11,210 nt of DNA from assembly GCA_003512585.1 (NCBI GenBank), contig DOQE01000011.1:330-11539 (forward strand), in the 5' to 3' direction. Shown here piece after piece: positions 1 through 5,611 of this stretch. A program made the position numbers and the translations under genes. Position 1 is the first letter of the stretch. Each line of letters begins with the position of its first letter. The stretch is from Bacillota bacterium. Lineage in GTDB: Bacteria > Bacillota_I > Bacilli_A > RFN20 > CAG-826. Under the pieces are notes generated by a model, which saw only the letters and a list, made by a program, of their open reading frames with translations, was not told the origin of the DNA and did no database searches.

Positions 1-30
1 TTTAGCTGACTTTTTTCAAACTTTTTTGAT

Positions 31-76
31 ATATTTTGTCAATTTTTGTCAATTTTTGTAAAAAAAACAATAAAAA
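31..76. repeat. Short tandem 10-bp repeats and phased T/A tracts
   Basis: Three 10-bp units in a row (31-40, 41-50, 51-60) share the core TTTTGTC/A; the second and third differ only in the last base. T-tracts are centred near 13, 24, 35, 45 and 55, and A-tracts near 63 and 74, so runs recur about every 10-11 bp, the helical repeat. Phased tracts of this kind bend DNA and can act as an upstream activating (UP-like) region for the promoter at 78-106. The phasing is seen; the bending is inferred. Confidence 0.5.
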
Positions 77-77
77 C

Positions 78-106
78 TTGAAATTTCGGGGGGGGTAAAC
101 TATAAG
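78..106 (+). promoter_or_regulatory. Promoter with an eight-G tract in its spacer
   Basis: The -35 box TTGAAA (78-83) and -10 box TATAAG (101-106) each match the sigma-A consensus at five of six positions and lie exactly 17 bp apart. The spacer contains a run of eight G (88-95), the longest G run in this A+T-rich window. Transcription would start near 113, giving a leader of about 30 nt before the ATG at 142. Loss or gain of one or two G by replication slippage would move the spacer off its optimum, so this promoter is a candidate for phase variation. Confidence 0.7.
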
Positions 107-141
107 CAGTTTTTTCATATTTTAGTATAAGGAGGTTACAT

Positions 142-465
142 ATGGGAAACGGTTATAAAATTGCAGGTTTTGTTTTGGGAATTGTTGGCATTGTTTGTGC
201 CTTCATTGGCATTCCAGTATTTTATTTGGCTTTCGTTGGATTACCTGTTTCGATTCTTGGTTTAGTCCTTTCTGTTATCGGGAATAAAAAAGAAAAGACC
301 GGATTTGGAACTGCCGCTTTTGTCTTAAGTTTATTGGCCACAATTTTTAGCGCCATTATGTTTGTTTGCTGTGGCTTGCTTGTTGCCATCGCTCTTGGAG
401 CGGCAAATGCAGCCAATCAAGCTTTGAAATCGATGCTTGTCGTTGCAAGTTCATTTTTAGCATAA
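142..465 (+). CDS. Small glycine-rich membrane protein, DUF4190-like
   Basis: This 107-residue protein is almost entirely hydrophobic. Three membrane segments can be seen, at about residues 6-24, 26-47 and 55-87, with a short charged cytoplasmic-type linker (NKKEKTG, 48-54). Glycines recur through the helices (GFVLGIVGIV, GLPVSILGLVLSVIG), the packing pattern of DUF4190-type small membrane proteins, whose function is not known. Two adjacent cysteines (76-77) lie in the third segment. The ATG at 142 is supported by AAGGAGG (129-135) six bases upstream. The gene is first in a two-gene unit: its stop lies four bases before the GTG of the Lgt-family gene. Expression probably depends on the G-tract promoter at 78-106, so it may switch on and off. 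The family assignment is from pattern only. Confidence 0.75.
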   Translation: MGNGYKIAGFVLGIVGIVCAFIGIPVFYLAFVGLPVSILGLVLSVIGNKKEKTGFGTAAFVLSLLATIFSAIMFVCCGLLVAIALGAANAANQALKSMLVVASSFLA

Positions 466-469
466 AAAA

Positions 470-1246
470 GTGTTTCCATATATTGATAGTTCGCACAAAA
501 TACCTACTTATGGAATTTTATTTTTAGTCGGTATTGCTTGTTCGTTATTAATATCTAGTTTGAACTCAAAAAGAAGCGGCGTAAAAAAAGAAGATTTAAT
601 CTATGCCGCTTCTTTTGCTTTAATTGGCGGCTTGCTCGGATCAAAAATCCTATTTCTTTTCACTAGTGTTGACCTTATCAGCAAAAACAACATCCCCATT
701 GTCTACCTTATTAGATCTGGATTTGTTTTTTATGGAGGTCTTTTAGGTGGCGCTTTAGGCTATTTTATTTATGGCAAAATTTATAAAATACCTGTTATCA
801 AATTATTTGATAATGCAGTAACCGCTTTACCTTTAGGGCAAGTATTTGGCCGTATTGGGTGTTTTTCGGTAGGGTGTTGTTATGGAAGGCCGACAAATAG
901 TTTTTTAGGTGTCGCTTACTCTTCTCCATTAGATCCGAATACACCAGTAGGAATACCTTTATTGCCTACGCAGCTATTTGAAGCTGCTTATTGCTTTATT
1001 ATTTTCATTATTATTTTGATAGCCAATAAGCAAAACGTTAAAACTGGTAGCAAAACATTAATTTATATTTTCCTATATAGCCTATGCAGGTTTATTAATG
1101 AATTTTTTAGGTATGATTCGATTCGCGGGGAACTAGGCAATTTATCTACGTCTCAAATAATAAGTGTTTGCCTTTTCCTATTTACTCTTACCTATCTTGT
1201 TTATAAAAGAGGTAATGGCAAGTCTATTCAATTTGAGCCATTTTGA
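470..1246 (+). CDS. Lgt-superfamily membrane protein, divergent active site
   Basis: This 258-residue, multi-helix membrane protein has the layout of prolipoprotein diacylglyceryl transferase (Lgt), which moves diacylglycerol from phosphatidylglycerol to the lipobox cysteine of lipoproteins. Seen: YGILFLVG near the N-terminus (14-21), FYGGLLGG (87-94), GRIGCF (127-132), PTQLFEA (166-172) and CRFINEFFR (206-214). Canonical Lgt has His in FHGGLLG (E. coli H103) and Asn/Glu in RIGNFINGExxG. Here the positions are Tyr88, Cys131 and a GCCYG stretch (135-139), while Arg128 is kept. It may therefore be a paralogue with altered chemistry rather than the housekeeping Lgt. The GTG at 470 has no visible Shine-Dalgarno and follows the upstream stop by four bases, suggesting reinitiation. 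An MFP opening is common in this family. Its expression should follow the G-tract promoter. Confidence 0.8.
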   Translation: MFPYIDSSHKIPTYGILFLVGIACSLLISSLNSKRSGVKKEDLIYAASFALIGGLLGSKILFLFTSVDLISKNNIPIVYLIRSGFVFYGGLLGGALGYFIYGKIYKIPVIKLFDNAVTALPLGQVFGRIGCFSVGCCYGRPTNSFLGVAYSSPLDPNTPVGIPLLPTQLFEAAYCFIIFIIILIANKQNVKTGSKTLIYIFLYSLCRFINEFFRYDSIRGELGNLSTSQIISVCLFLFTLTYLVYKRGNGKSIQFEPF

Positions 1247-1251
1247 TTAAT

Positions 1252-1468
1252 CTTCTTGCTTATAACTTGGCAAAGTCATAAACTAATCGGGCTGACGAAA
1301 GCCAGACATCAAGAAGCGTCTAATACTAGCTAACCATGACGCTAGCAACTCCGCTATAGCGGTAAGTGCTTGCTAGTAGCCTCTCCCACTAGAGGAACGA
1401 TGCCTGGAGGAAACTATAGAAAAAGTCTTCCACTAAGTGGGTTGATTTTTTCTCAAGAGAGGTTTTAT
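1252..1468 (+). ncRNA. Structured metK leader, candidate riboswitch of unassigned class
   Basis: The spacer before metK is over 200 nt and rich in pairings. A three-way junction is formed by 1252-1258/1310-1316, a hairpin 1260-1281 with a GGCA loop, and a hairpin 1290-1303 (GGCT/AGCC). Further helices are GCGTC/GACGC (1316-1320/1338-1342), a bulged hairpin 1344-1370 around CCGCTATAGCGG, and TACTAGC/GCTAGTA (1324-1330/1372-1378), some of them mutually exclusive. The 3' part (1380-1462) can bury or release the Shine-Dalgarno. Its position before metK suggests sensing of SAM or a related metabolite. I do not see the SAM-I/IV core, the SMK box or a T-box sequence. All pairings were found by eye. 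Confidence 0.6.
1380..1462 (+). promoter_or_regulatory. Alternative pairing that sequesters the metK ribosome binding site
   Basis: CCTCTCCCACT (1380-1390) has two possible partners. Locally, CCTCT pairs with AGAGG (1391-1395), leaving the metK Shine-Dalgarno AAGAGAGG (1455-1462) free. Long range, CCCACT pairs with AGTGGG (1436-1441) and CCTCT pairs with AGAGG inside the Shine-Dalgarno (1458-1462), in nested order with 1442-1457 bulged. The second fold leaves room for a hairpin 1405-1411/1426-1432; the first allows CCAC/GTGG (1430-1433/1437-1440). The two states are exclusive, as in translational riboswitches. Which state the ligand favours cannot be read from the sequence. Confidence 0.55.
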
Positions 1469-2656
1469 ATGAGAAAACACGAATTTCTTTTTACTAGTGA
1501 ATCGGTCTCCGAAGGCCATCCTGATAAAGTTTGCGATCAAATAGCGGATGCCATTTTGGATGAATGCCTTAAGCTTGATAAATGGGCACATGTGGCTTGC
1601 GAAGTTTTTGCTACGGAAGAATATATCTTAATAGGTGGCGAGATTACCCTAAATTGTAAGCAAAAACCAGATTATGAAAAAATAGCCAGGGATACCTTAA
1701 GAAAAATAGGATACGTGTCTGCTGAGCTTGGTATTGGATGCGATAGTTGCAAAATAGATATTAGAATCAACACTCAATCAGGTGATATTGCTATGGGAGT
1801 TAAGCACGAAGATTTGTTAAATATGGGTGCTGGCGACCAAGGGATAATGTTTGGCTATGCCACTAATGAATCTAGCGGCTATATGCCTCTTCCTTTGACC
1901 ATTGCCCATAAATTAGTTAGAACGGCTACTTCTTTAAGGAAAGAAGGCAAGTTTATTCATGCTAGGCCTGATATGAAAAGTCAAGTAACCATTGATTATA
2001 CCGATCCAAAAAATATTAGAATTAAAACCATATTGATGTCGATTCAACATGATGAAGAAGCCGATATGGATGAATTCAAAAAATATGTCCATGAGAAAAT
2101 AATGATACCCGTGGCCGCTTCTTTTAATTTAAATACTGATTTTTCTTATTTGATCAATCCGACTGGCAGGTTTGTTATTGGGGGTCCAAAAGGCGATACG
2201 GGGTTAACGGGTAGAAAACTTATTGTTGATACATATGGGGGTTCTTCCAGGCATGGTGGAGGTTCATTTTCTGGAAAAGATCCTTCTAAAGTCGATAGAA
2301 GTGCTTCCTATTATGCTAGATACATTGCAAAAAACCTTGTGGCAGCTGGAGCTGCCGATAGATTAGAAATTCAACTTTCCTATGCAATCGGAGTAAGCAA
2401 TCCCATGTCGATATCCTTGTCAACTTTTGGGACAAGTCATTATGAGGATGAAGTGATTTTAAATGCTATAGATACTTATTTTGACGCTAGACCCGGGGCG
2501 ATTATTTCTAATTTCAAATTAAACGAACCGACCTGGAAATATGCAGATATCTGCAATTATGGAGTCTTTGGTAGACCTGATGTGAACTTACCTTGGGAAA
2601 AGCTAGACAAAGTAGGCGAACTAAAAGAATTTTTCTTAAAATATAAGAAACATTAA
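1469..2656 (+). CDS. metK: S-adenosylmethionine synthetase
   Basis: MetK makes S-adenosylmethionine from ATP and methionine, with release of phosphate and diphosphate, in the cytoplasm as a tetramer. The 395-residue protein has the normal family length and all main signatures: HPDK near the N-terminus (17-20, ATP and Mg contacts), GAGDQGIMFGYA (120-131), the region PKGDTGLTGRK (240-250) and the P-loop-like GGGSFSGKD (263-271). A longer open frame runs upstream from 1370, but the start at 1469 gives the family N-terminus (MRKHEFLFTSESVSEGHPDK) and has AAGAGAGG (1455-1462) six bases before it. The extra upstream codons lie in the structured leader. It is a single-gene unit closed by the terminator at 2657-2680. 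The leader implies translational control, probably by SAM or a related compound. Confidence 0.97.
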   Translation: MRKHEFLFTSESVSEGHPDKVCDQIADAILDECLKLDKWAHVACEVFATEEYILIGGEITLNCKQKPDYEKIARDTLRKIGYVSAELGIGCDSCKIDIRINTQSGDIAMGVKHEDLLNMGAGDQGIMFGYATNESSGYMPLPLTIAHKLVRTATSLRKEGKFIHARPDMKSQVTIDYTDPKNIRIKTILMSIQHDEEADMDEFKKYVHEKIMIPVAASFNLNTDFSYLINPTGRFVIGGPKGDTGLTGRKLIVDTYGGSSRHGGGSFSGKDPSKVDRSASYYARYIAKNLVAAGAADRLEIQLSYAIGVSNPMSISLSTFGTSHYEDEVILNAIDTYFDARPGAIISNFKLNEPTWKYADICNYGVFGRPDVNLPWEKLDKVGELKEFFLKYKKH

Positions 2657-2680
2657 AAGAAGGGATTTAGTCCCTTTTTT
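2657..2680 (+). terminator. Intrinsic terminator of metK
   Basis: AAGGGA (2660-2665) pairs with TCCCTT (2671-2676) across the loop TTTAG, and the stem runs into a T-run ending at 2680. The hairpin starts three bases after the metK stop codon. Confidence 0.85.
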
Positions 2681-2700
2681 ATTGTTTAACAAGAAACAAT
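2681..2700 (+). repeat. Perfect 7-bp inverted repeat after the metK terminator
   Basis: ATTGTTT (2681-2687) and AAACAAT (2694-2700) are perfect complements around the six-base loop AACAAG. The repeat abuts the terminator T-run. It could be a second weak stop, an RNA end-protecting hairpin or an operator for the hpf gene; the sequence does not decide. Confidence 0.4.
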
Positions 2701-2734
2701 TTAATAATTTTGTCCATTATCCTTAATTGGGTAT

Positions 2735-2761
2735 TTGCACTTTTAATTTTTACTTTAAAAT
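2735..2761 (+). promoter_or_regulatory. Possible hpf promoter
   Basis: TTGCAC (2735-2740) and TAAAAT (2756-2761) resemble -35 and -10 boxes, but the spacer is only 15 bp; AATAAT (2759-2764) would give 18 bp with a poorer -10. A promoter is expected here because the preceding gene ends in a terminator. Confidence 0.35.
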
Positions 2762-2771
2762 AATAGTGTAA

Positions 2772-2786
2772 GCCCTTAGGAGGGGC
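2772..2786 (+). promoter_or_regulatory. GC hairpin presenting the hpf Shine-Dalgarno
   Basis: GCCC (2772-2775) can pair with GGGC (2783-2786), placing AGGAG (2778-2782) of the hpf ribosome binding site in the loop. The binding site AGGAGGGG is unusually long and half of it lies in the stem. This could tune translation of the hibernation factor. A four-pair stem may also be of no consequence. Confidence 0.35.
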
Positions 2787-2793
2787 AGTAAAT

Positions 2794-3345
2794 ATGAAAT
2801 ACCAAATAATTGGAAAGAACATCGATGTCACCGATTCTATTCGCGCAGATATCGAAAAGAAGTTGTCCAGAATGGACAAATACTTTACTTCTCCTGAAGA
2901 AGTTACTTGCCGTGCCGTAGTTAGAAGCTATACGGTTGGGGCAAAAGTTGAGATTACCATCTTTACTAAGCAAATGGATTTCCGTGCCGAAGTCAGGGAT
3001 AACGATTTATATGCCGCCGTTGATTTTGCCGTCGATAAATTAGAAGGGCAAATGAGAAAGCTAAAGACTAGGATGGATAAAACAAAAGAATCCGAATCTT
3101 TAGGCAAAGCGCTTGCTTTTGAGAATTTTGAAAAAGACTTAAAAGAAGACGAAGATGATACCATTGTTAGAACTAAGTCTATATTCCTTGAACCAATGAA
3201 TCTAGATGAAGCCATTACAAGAATGGAGGCCTTAGGCCATTCATTCTTCCTTTATTTAGATGAGGATGACGATGAAATTTCTGTTGCATATAAACGCCTA
3301 GACGGTGGTTACGGGGTCATTCAAGCCGAGAATAAATTAAAGTAA
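2794..3345 (+). CDS. hpf: Long-form ribosome hibernation promoting factor
   Basis: Long HPF binds the 30S subunit in the channel for mRNA and tRNA and joins two 70S ribosomes into inactive 100S dimers in slow growth. The 183 residues show both parts: an N-terminal HPF/RaiA (S30AE) fold at about 1-100, starting MKYQIIGKNIDVTDSI and basic in its second helix (KLEGQMRKLKTRMDK, 82-96), then an acidic linker (about 110-123) and the C-terminal dimerisation domain with VRTKSIFLEPMNLDEA (125-140), EALGHSFFLY (145-154) and YKRLDGGYGVIQ (166-177). The C-terminal domain separates it from the short HPF and YfiA of enterobacteria. The ATG has the strong AGGAGGGG (2778-2785). It is monocistronic, between the metK terminator and its own at 3353. 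Confidence 0.95.
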   Translation: MKYQIIGKNIDVTDSIRADIEKKLSRMDKYFTSPEEVTCRAVVRSYTVGAKVEITIFTKQMDFRAEVRDNDLYAAVDFAVDKLEGQMRKLKTRMDKTKESESLGKALAFENFEKDLKEDEDDTIVRTKSIFLEPMNLDEAITRMEALGHSFFLYLDEDDDEISVAYKRLDGGYGVIQAENKLK

Positions 3346-3352
3346 TTTTCCT

Positions 3353-3401
3353 AAGTTGCTAGATTGATTTCCACTTCTTTCTAGCAACTTTTTTCTTTTT
3401 T
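3353..3401 (+). terminator. Strong intrinsic terminator of hpf
   Basis: AAGTTGCTAGA (3353-3363) pairs perfectly over 11 bp with TCTAGCAACTT (3380-3390) around a 16-base loop. A run of six T (3389-3394) and then a second T-run follow. Confidence 0.9.
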
Positions 3402-3433
3402 GTTTATAGGAAAAGAGTATATTTAACTAGCAA

Positions 3434-4318
3434 ATGATTAAAGTAATCGCGACTGATTTAGACGGAACCTTATTTTATCCTAAGAAAAGATTTGGGATGA
3501 TTCCAAAGAAAAACAAGGACTTTTTGTCTAAATTCGTTCAATCTGGCGGAAGAGTTGCAATAGTTAGTTCTAGGGGACGCGATTTTTCTATTAAATTTAA
3601 AAAGAAGTGTCCATTTAATGTTGACTGGATTGGTAGCGACGGCACCTTTATTGAAATAGATAATAGAATTCGTGAAGAGAATTATTTTAATCCCTTAAAA
3701 CTTAAATCGCTTATTTCTTATTTGCGTCAAAATTATGACCCAGGCTTGATTTTACTAGCTTCAAAAAATAGGCCAATGGTAATGACAAGAACAAAAGTCA
3801 ACCATTTAACGAATTTTGTCTATTTTCTTTATGAAGCGGTTCAAGGTGTCTATAGAGAGCCTTTTGTTAGAAGCGATCACATTTTTTATAGCGAGATAGA
3901 AAAAGGCGAGGCCATGAAAATCATGGTTCTAATAGGCTTAACTAAAAAGAAAAAAGCTTTAGCAGAAAAACTTACTTCAGAACTTTCTTCTAAATTTGTG
4001 GATTTTGAGTTTACTTGGGTAAACCAATTTATTGAAATCACCCCAAAGGGGTGTTCAAAAGCTAGCGGCGTTGCAAAATACCTTGACTACTTAGGATATT
4101 CAAAGCAAAATGTATTAGTTATCGGTGATTCCGGCAACGATGCGCCGATGTTTGATGAGTTTTACGAGAATAGCTATTGCATGTCCCATTCTCCTAGTAG
4201 CATCAAAAGTAGGGCAAAACATGTCGTTGACCATGTATATGATTTGGAAAAGGTTCTATGCCCATCGGAGGATAGTTCCAAATCCGAAAAGAAGGGAAAA
4301 ATAAATGAATCAAATTAG
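3434..4318 (+). CDS. HAD-superfamily hydrolase, Cof type (class IIB)
   Basis: A 294-residue cytoplasmic phosphatase of the Cof/YidA type; relatives act on sugar phosphates and other small phosphorylated metabolites, and the substrate cannot be read here. All four HAD motifs are present: DLDGT with nucleophile Asp8 and acid/base Asp10, motif II VSSRGR (44-49, Ser45/46), motif III KGCSKASG with Lys209, and motif IV GDSGNDAPMF (231-240) with Mg-binding Asp232 and Asp236. The cap domain lies about 85-195. The C-terminal tail (277-294) is serine- and lysine-rich and its end is translated in two frames because the next gene starts inside it. The start is fixed by the family N-terminus MIKVIATDLDGT. 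The nearest purine-rich stretch, AGGAAAAGAG (3408-3417), is too far away for a normal ribosome site. A TATATT at 3418-3423 raises the chance of a nearly leaderless mRNA. Confidence 0.92.
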   Translation: MIKVIATDLDGTLFYPKKRFGMIPKKNKDFLSKFVQSGGRVAIVSSRGRDFSIKFKKKCPFNVDWIGSDGTFIEIDNRIREENYFNPLKLKSLISYLRQNYDPGLILLASKNRPMVMTRTKVNHLTNFVYFLYEAVQGVYREPFVRSDHIFYSEIEKGEAMKIMVLIGLTKKKKALAEKLTSELSSKFVDFEFTWVNQFIEITPKGCSKASGVAKYLDYLGYSKQNVLVIGDSGNDAPMFDEFYENSYCMSHSPSSIKSRAKHVVDHVYDLEKVLCPSEDSSKSEKKGKINESN

Positions 4319-5165
4319 TGAAGTACTCACAACATTGCTACATTATAACGTAGCCGTTAGAGATACCCTTGAGTATTGTCTAAACAAAGAAACCTATGAC
4401 AAAAAGCTTTTTGAGGAGAAGAAACGTTCAATTCTAATTGAAGTTGATCAACATACCCCTTTAAAAGATATCATTGACCATTCTGGTGAAAATGGGAAAA
4501 AACTAGAAAAAGCAATTCGCGATTTCTATGCTGAAGTCTATGGTGATAACAGCACCATTTTAAAACTAGCCGATGACGGCTTAAGAGTTGATCACAACCA
4601 ACACCTTGCCATTTATAAACATGTTTTGCCAATTCATGAAAACGTTACTTCCATGATTATGGGCATCATTAAAGATGGACATTCTAAAAATTTAGACGTT
4701 GCCGAAGCCGAAAAAGTATTCAAAGCCGAAGATGCCATGTATCGTGGCGTTGCTTTCTTAACTTTAATCAACGATTTAAATCGCCTATTCAATGAATATA
4801 ACCAAGCTAGAAACGAAGCCAAAGGCGAAGAGACTCCAGCTTCCAAATTCATTGGCAATGACATCCAAACAGTCATTGGCAATATTAATTTTGTTCGTGG
4901 CAATTCCAAAGAAACCAATGCCGTTTATAAAAACATGGAAGATAAGATAGTTGCCTTAATGGAAATGATGACTGGTAGAAGAGACCTTCCTGCCGGAAGG
5001 AAATTTCCAGATGTCATGAAGGAAACTGCCGAAACCATTAATCTTTATGTCCGTGACTGCGAAGCTGCTTTTAGGGCTTGCTATCCGCAATTAATCAACG
5101 CTCTTCTTGAACAAGTCAAGAAAGACGATGAAGCAAAAAAGGAAGCAGAAACCAAAGCTGCTTAA
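4305..5165 (+). CDS. Conserved-looking helical protein of unknown function
   Basis: I do not recognise this 286-residue protein. It is soluble, acidic and predicted almost wholly helical, with no signal peptide or membrane segment. Several His residues cluster at about 96-126 (DHNQHL, YKHVLPIHENV, KDGH). A proline/glycine-rich turn, TGRRDLPAGRKFPDV, lies at about 223-237, and the tail is a charged run of Lys, Glu, Asp and Ala (from about 270). Codon use resembles its neighbours, so transfer is not suggested. The ATG lies inside the end of the HAD gene (14-base overlap) and has GAAGGG (4291-4296) eight bases upstream, so translation is probably coupled. The two-helix membrane protein follows 17 bases later. 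The constant pairing with a phosphatase and a membrane protein hints at one process, but no function is assigned. Confidence 0.85.
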   Translation: MNQISEVLTTLLHYNVAVRDTLEYCLNKETYDKKLFEEKKRSILIEVDQHTPLKDIIDHSGENGKKLEKAIRDFYAEVYGDNSTILKLADDGLRVDHNQHLAIYKHVLPIHENVTSMIMGIIKDGHSKNLDVAEAEKVFKAEDAMYRGVAFLTLINDLNRLFNEYNQARNEAKGEETPASKFIGNDIQTVIGNINFVRGNSKETNAVYKNMEDKIVALMEMMTGRRDLPAGRKFPDVMKETAETINLYVRDCEAAFRACYPQLINALLEQVKKDDEAKKEAETKAA

Positions 5166-5182
5166 TCTAGAGGATTTTTAAA

Positions 5183-5539
5183 ATGAGCAAATCCAAAACG
5201 AAATTAAAAAGAAAAGAAATAATTATTTATTCAATAGCTTCTTTTCTTGCCTTTGCCGGTTTATTTTTCTTGATTCTGGGAATAGTTGGCGATCATCTTC
5301 CATTAGTCTATAGCGACAACTGGATTTTGTATTCGGAAAAGATTTGGCTCACCCCATGGTCAAATATGGGTTATAGATATTGGGGACTGATTCTTCTTGG
5401 AGTTGGGGCGCTATTTGGTGTATTTTTCCTTGCCTATTTTGCAAAAGAAGGAGACAAAGACCAAGAAAGAGCCTTGCGTAGAGCTCAACGCCTTGGAAAA
5501 GTTGATGAAGCAACAACTGTTGAAGAAGTTTCTAAATAA
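5183..5539 (+). CDS. Two-helix membrane protein, unknown function
   Basis: This 118-residue protein starts with a basic segment (MSKSKTKLKRK) and then a membrane helix at about 13-36. An external loop of about 28 residues is rich in aromatics (Trp47, Trp55, Trp59, Tyr64, Tyr66, Trp67). A second helix at about 67-87 follows, then a charged cytoplasmic tail (from 88) with RALRRAQRLGK. By the positive-inside rule both ends face the cytoplasm. I do not recognise a family. The start has AGAGGA (5169-5174) eight bases upstream. It is last in the operon with the HAD phosphatase and the helical protein; the terminator at 5554 closes the unit. The aromatic external loop could touch the lipid surface or wall precursors, which is only a guess. 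Confidence 0.8.
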   Translation: MSKSKTKLKRKEIIIYSIASFLAFAGLFFLILGIVGDHLPLVYSDNWILYSEKIWLTPWSNMGYRYWGLILLGVGALFGVFFLAYFAKEGDKDQERALRRAQRLGKVDEATTVEEVSK

Positions 5540-5553
5540 ATAATTTAAAAATT

Positions 5554-5580
5554 GGACTTGCGGCATTGCAGGTCCTTTTT
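5554..5580 (+). terminator. Intrinsic terminator of the HAD operon
   Basis: GGACTTGC (5554-5561) pairs with GCAGGTCC (5568-5575) with one G-T pair around the loop GGCATT, followed by a T-run from 5576. Confidence 0.88.
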
Positions 5581-5593
5581 CTTTGCTTAAAAT
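5566..5593 (+). promoter_or_regulatory. Probable nitroreductase promoter, nested in the terminator
   Basis: TTGCAG (5566-5571) and TAAAAT (5588-5593) are 16 bp apart. The -35 box lies in the 3' arm of the upstream terminator hairpin. Transcription would start near 5600, giving a leader of about 12 nt that still holds the ribosome site AGGTGG. Confidence 0.5.
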
Positions 5594-5611
5594 AGATTTG
5601 AGGTGGAAATC

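Noticed and set aside
1425..1451. Intrinsic terminator (transcriptional attenuator) before metK
   Set aside because: CCAC/GTGG has only four strong pairs and the T6 run starts several bases after the stem; the direct pairing with the Shine-Dalgarno makes translational control more likely.
1370..1468. N-terminal extension of MetK by 33 residues in an open frame
   Set aside because: The extension lies in the structured leader, has no family similarity, and the ATG at 1469 has a well-placed Shine-Dalgarno and the family N-terminus.
1247..1468. RNase P RNA, tmRNA or group I intron in the metK spacer
   Set aside because: Short look-alike strings occur (GAGGAAA, GAAGTCAT-like), but the conserved cores of these RNAs are missing and about 220 nt is too short for RNase P RNA or tmRNA.
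5603..5611. GTG start of the nitroreductase gene
   Set aside because: The GTG lies within AGGTGG, which serves the ATG at 5612.
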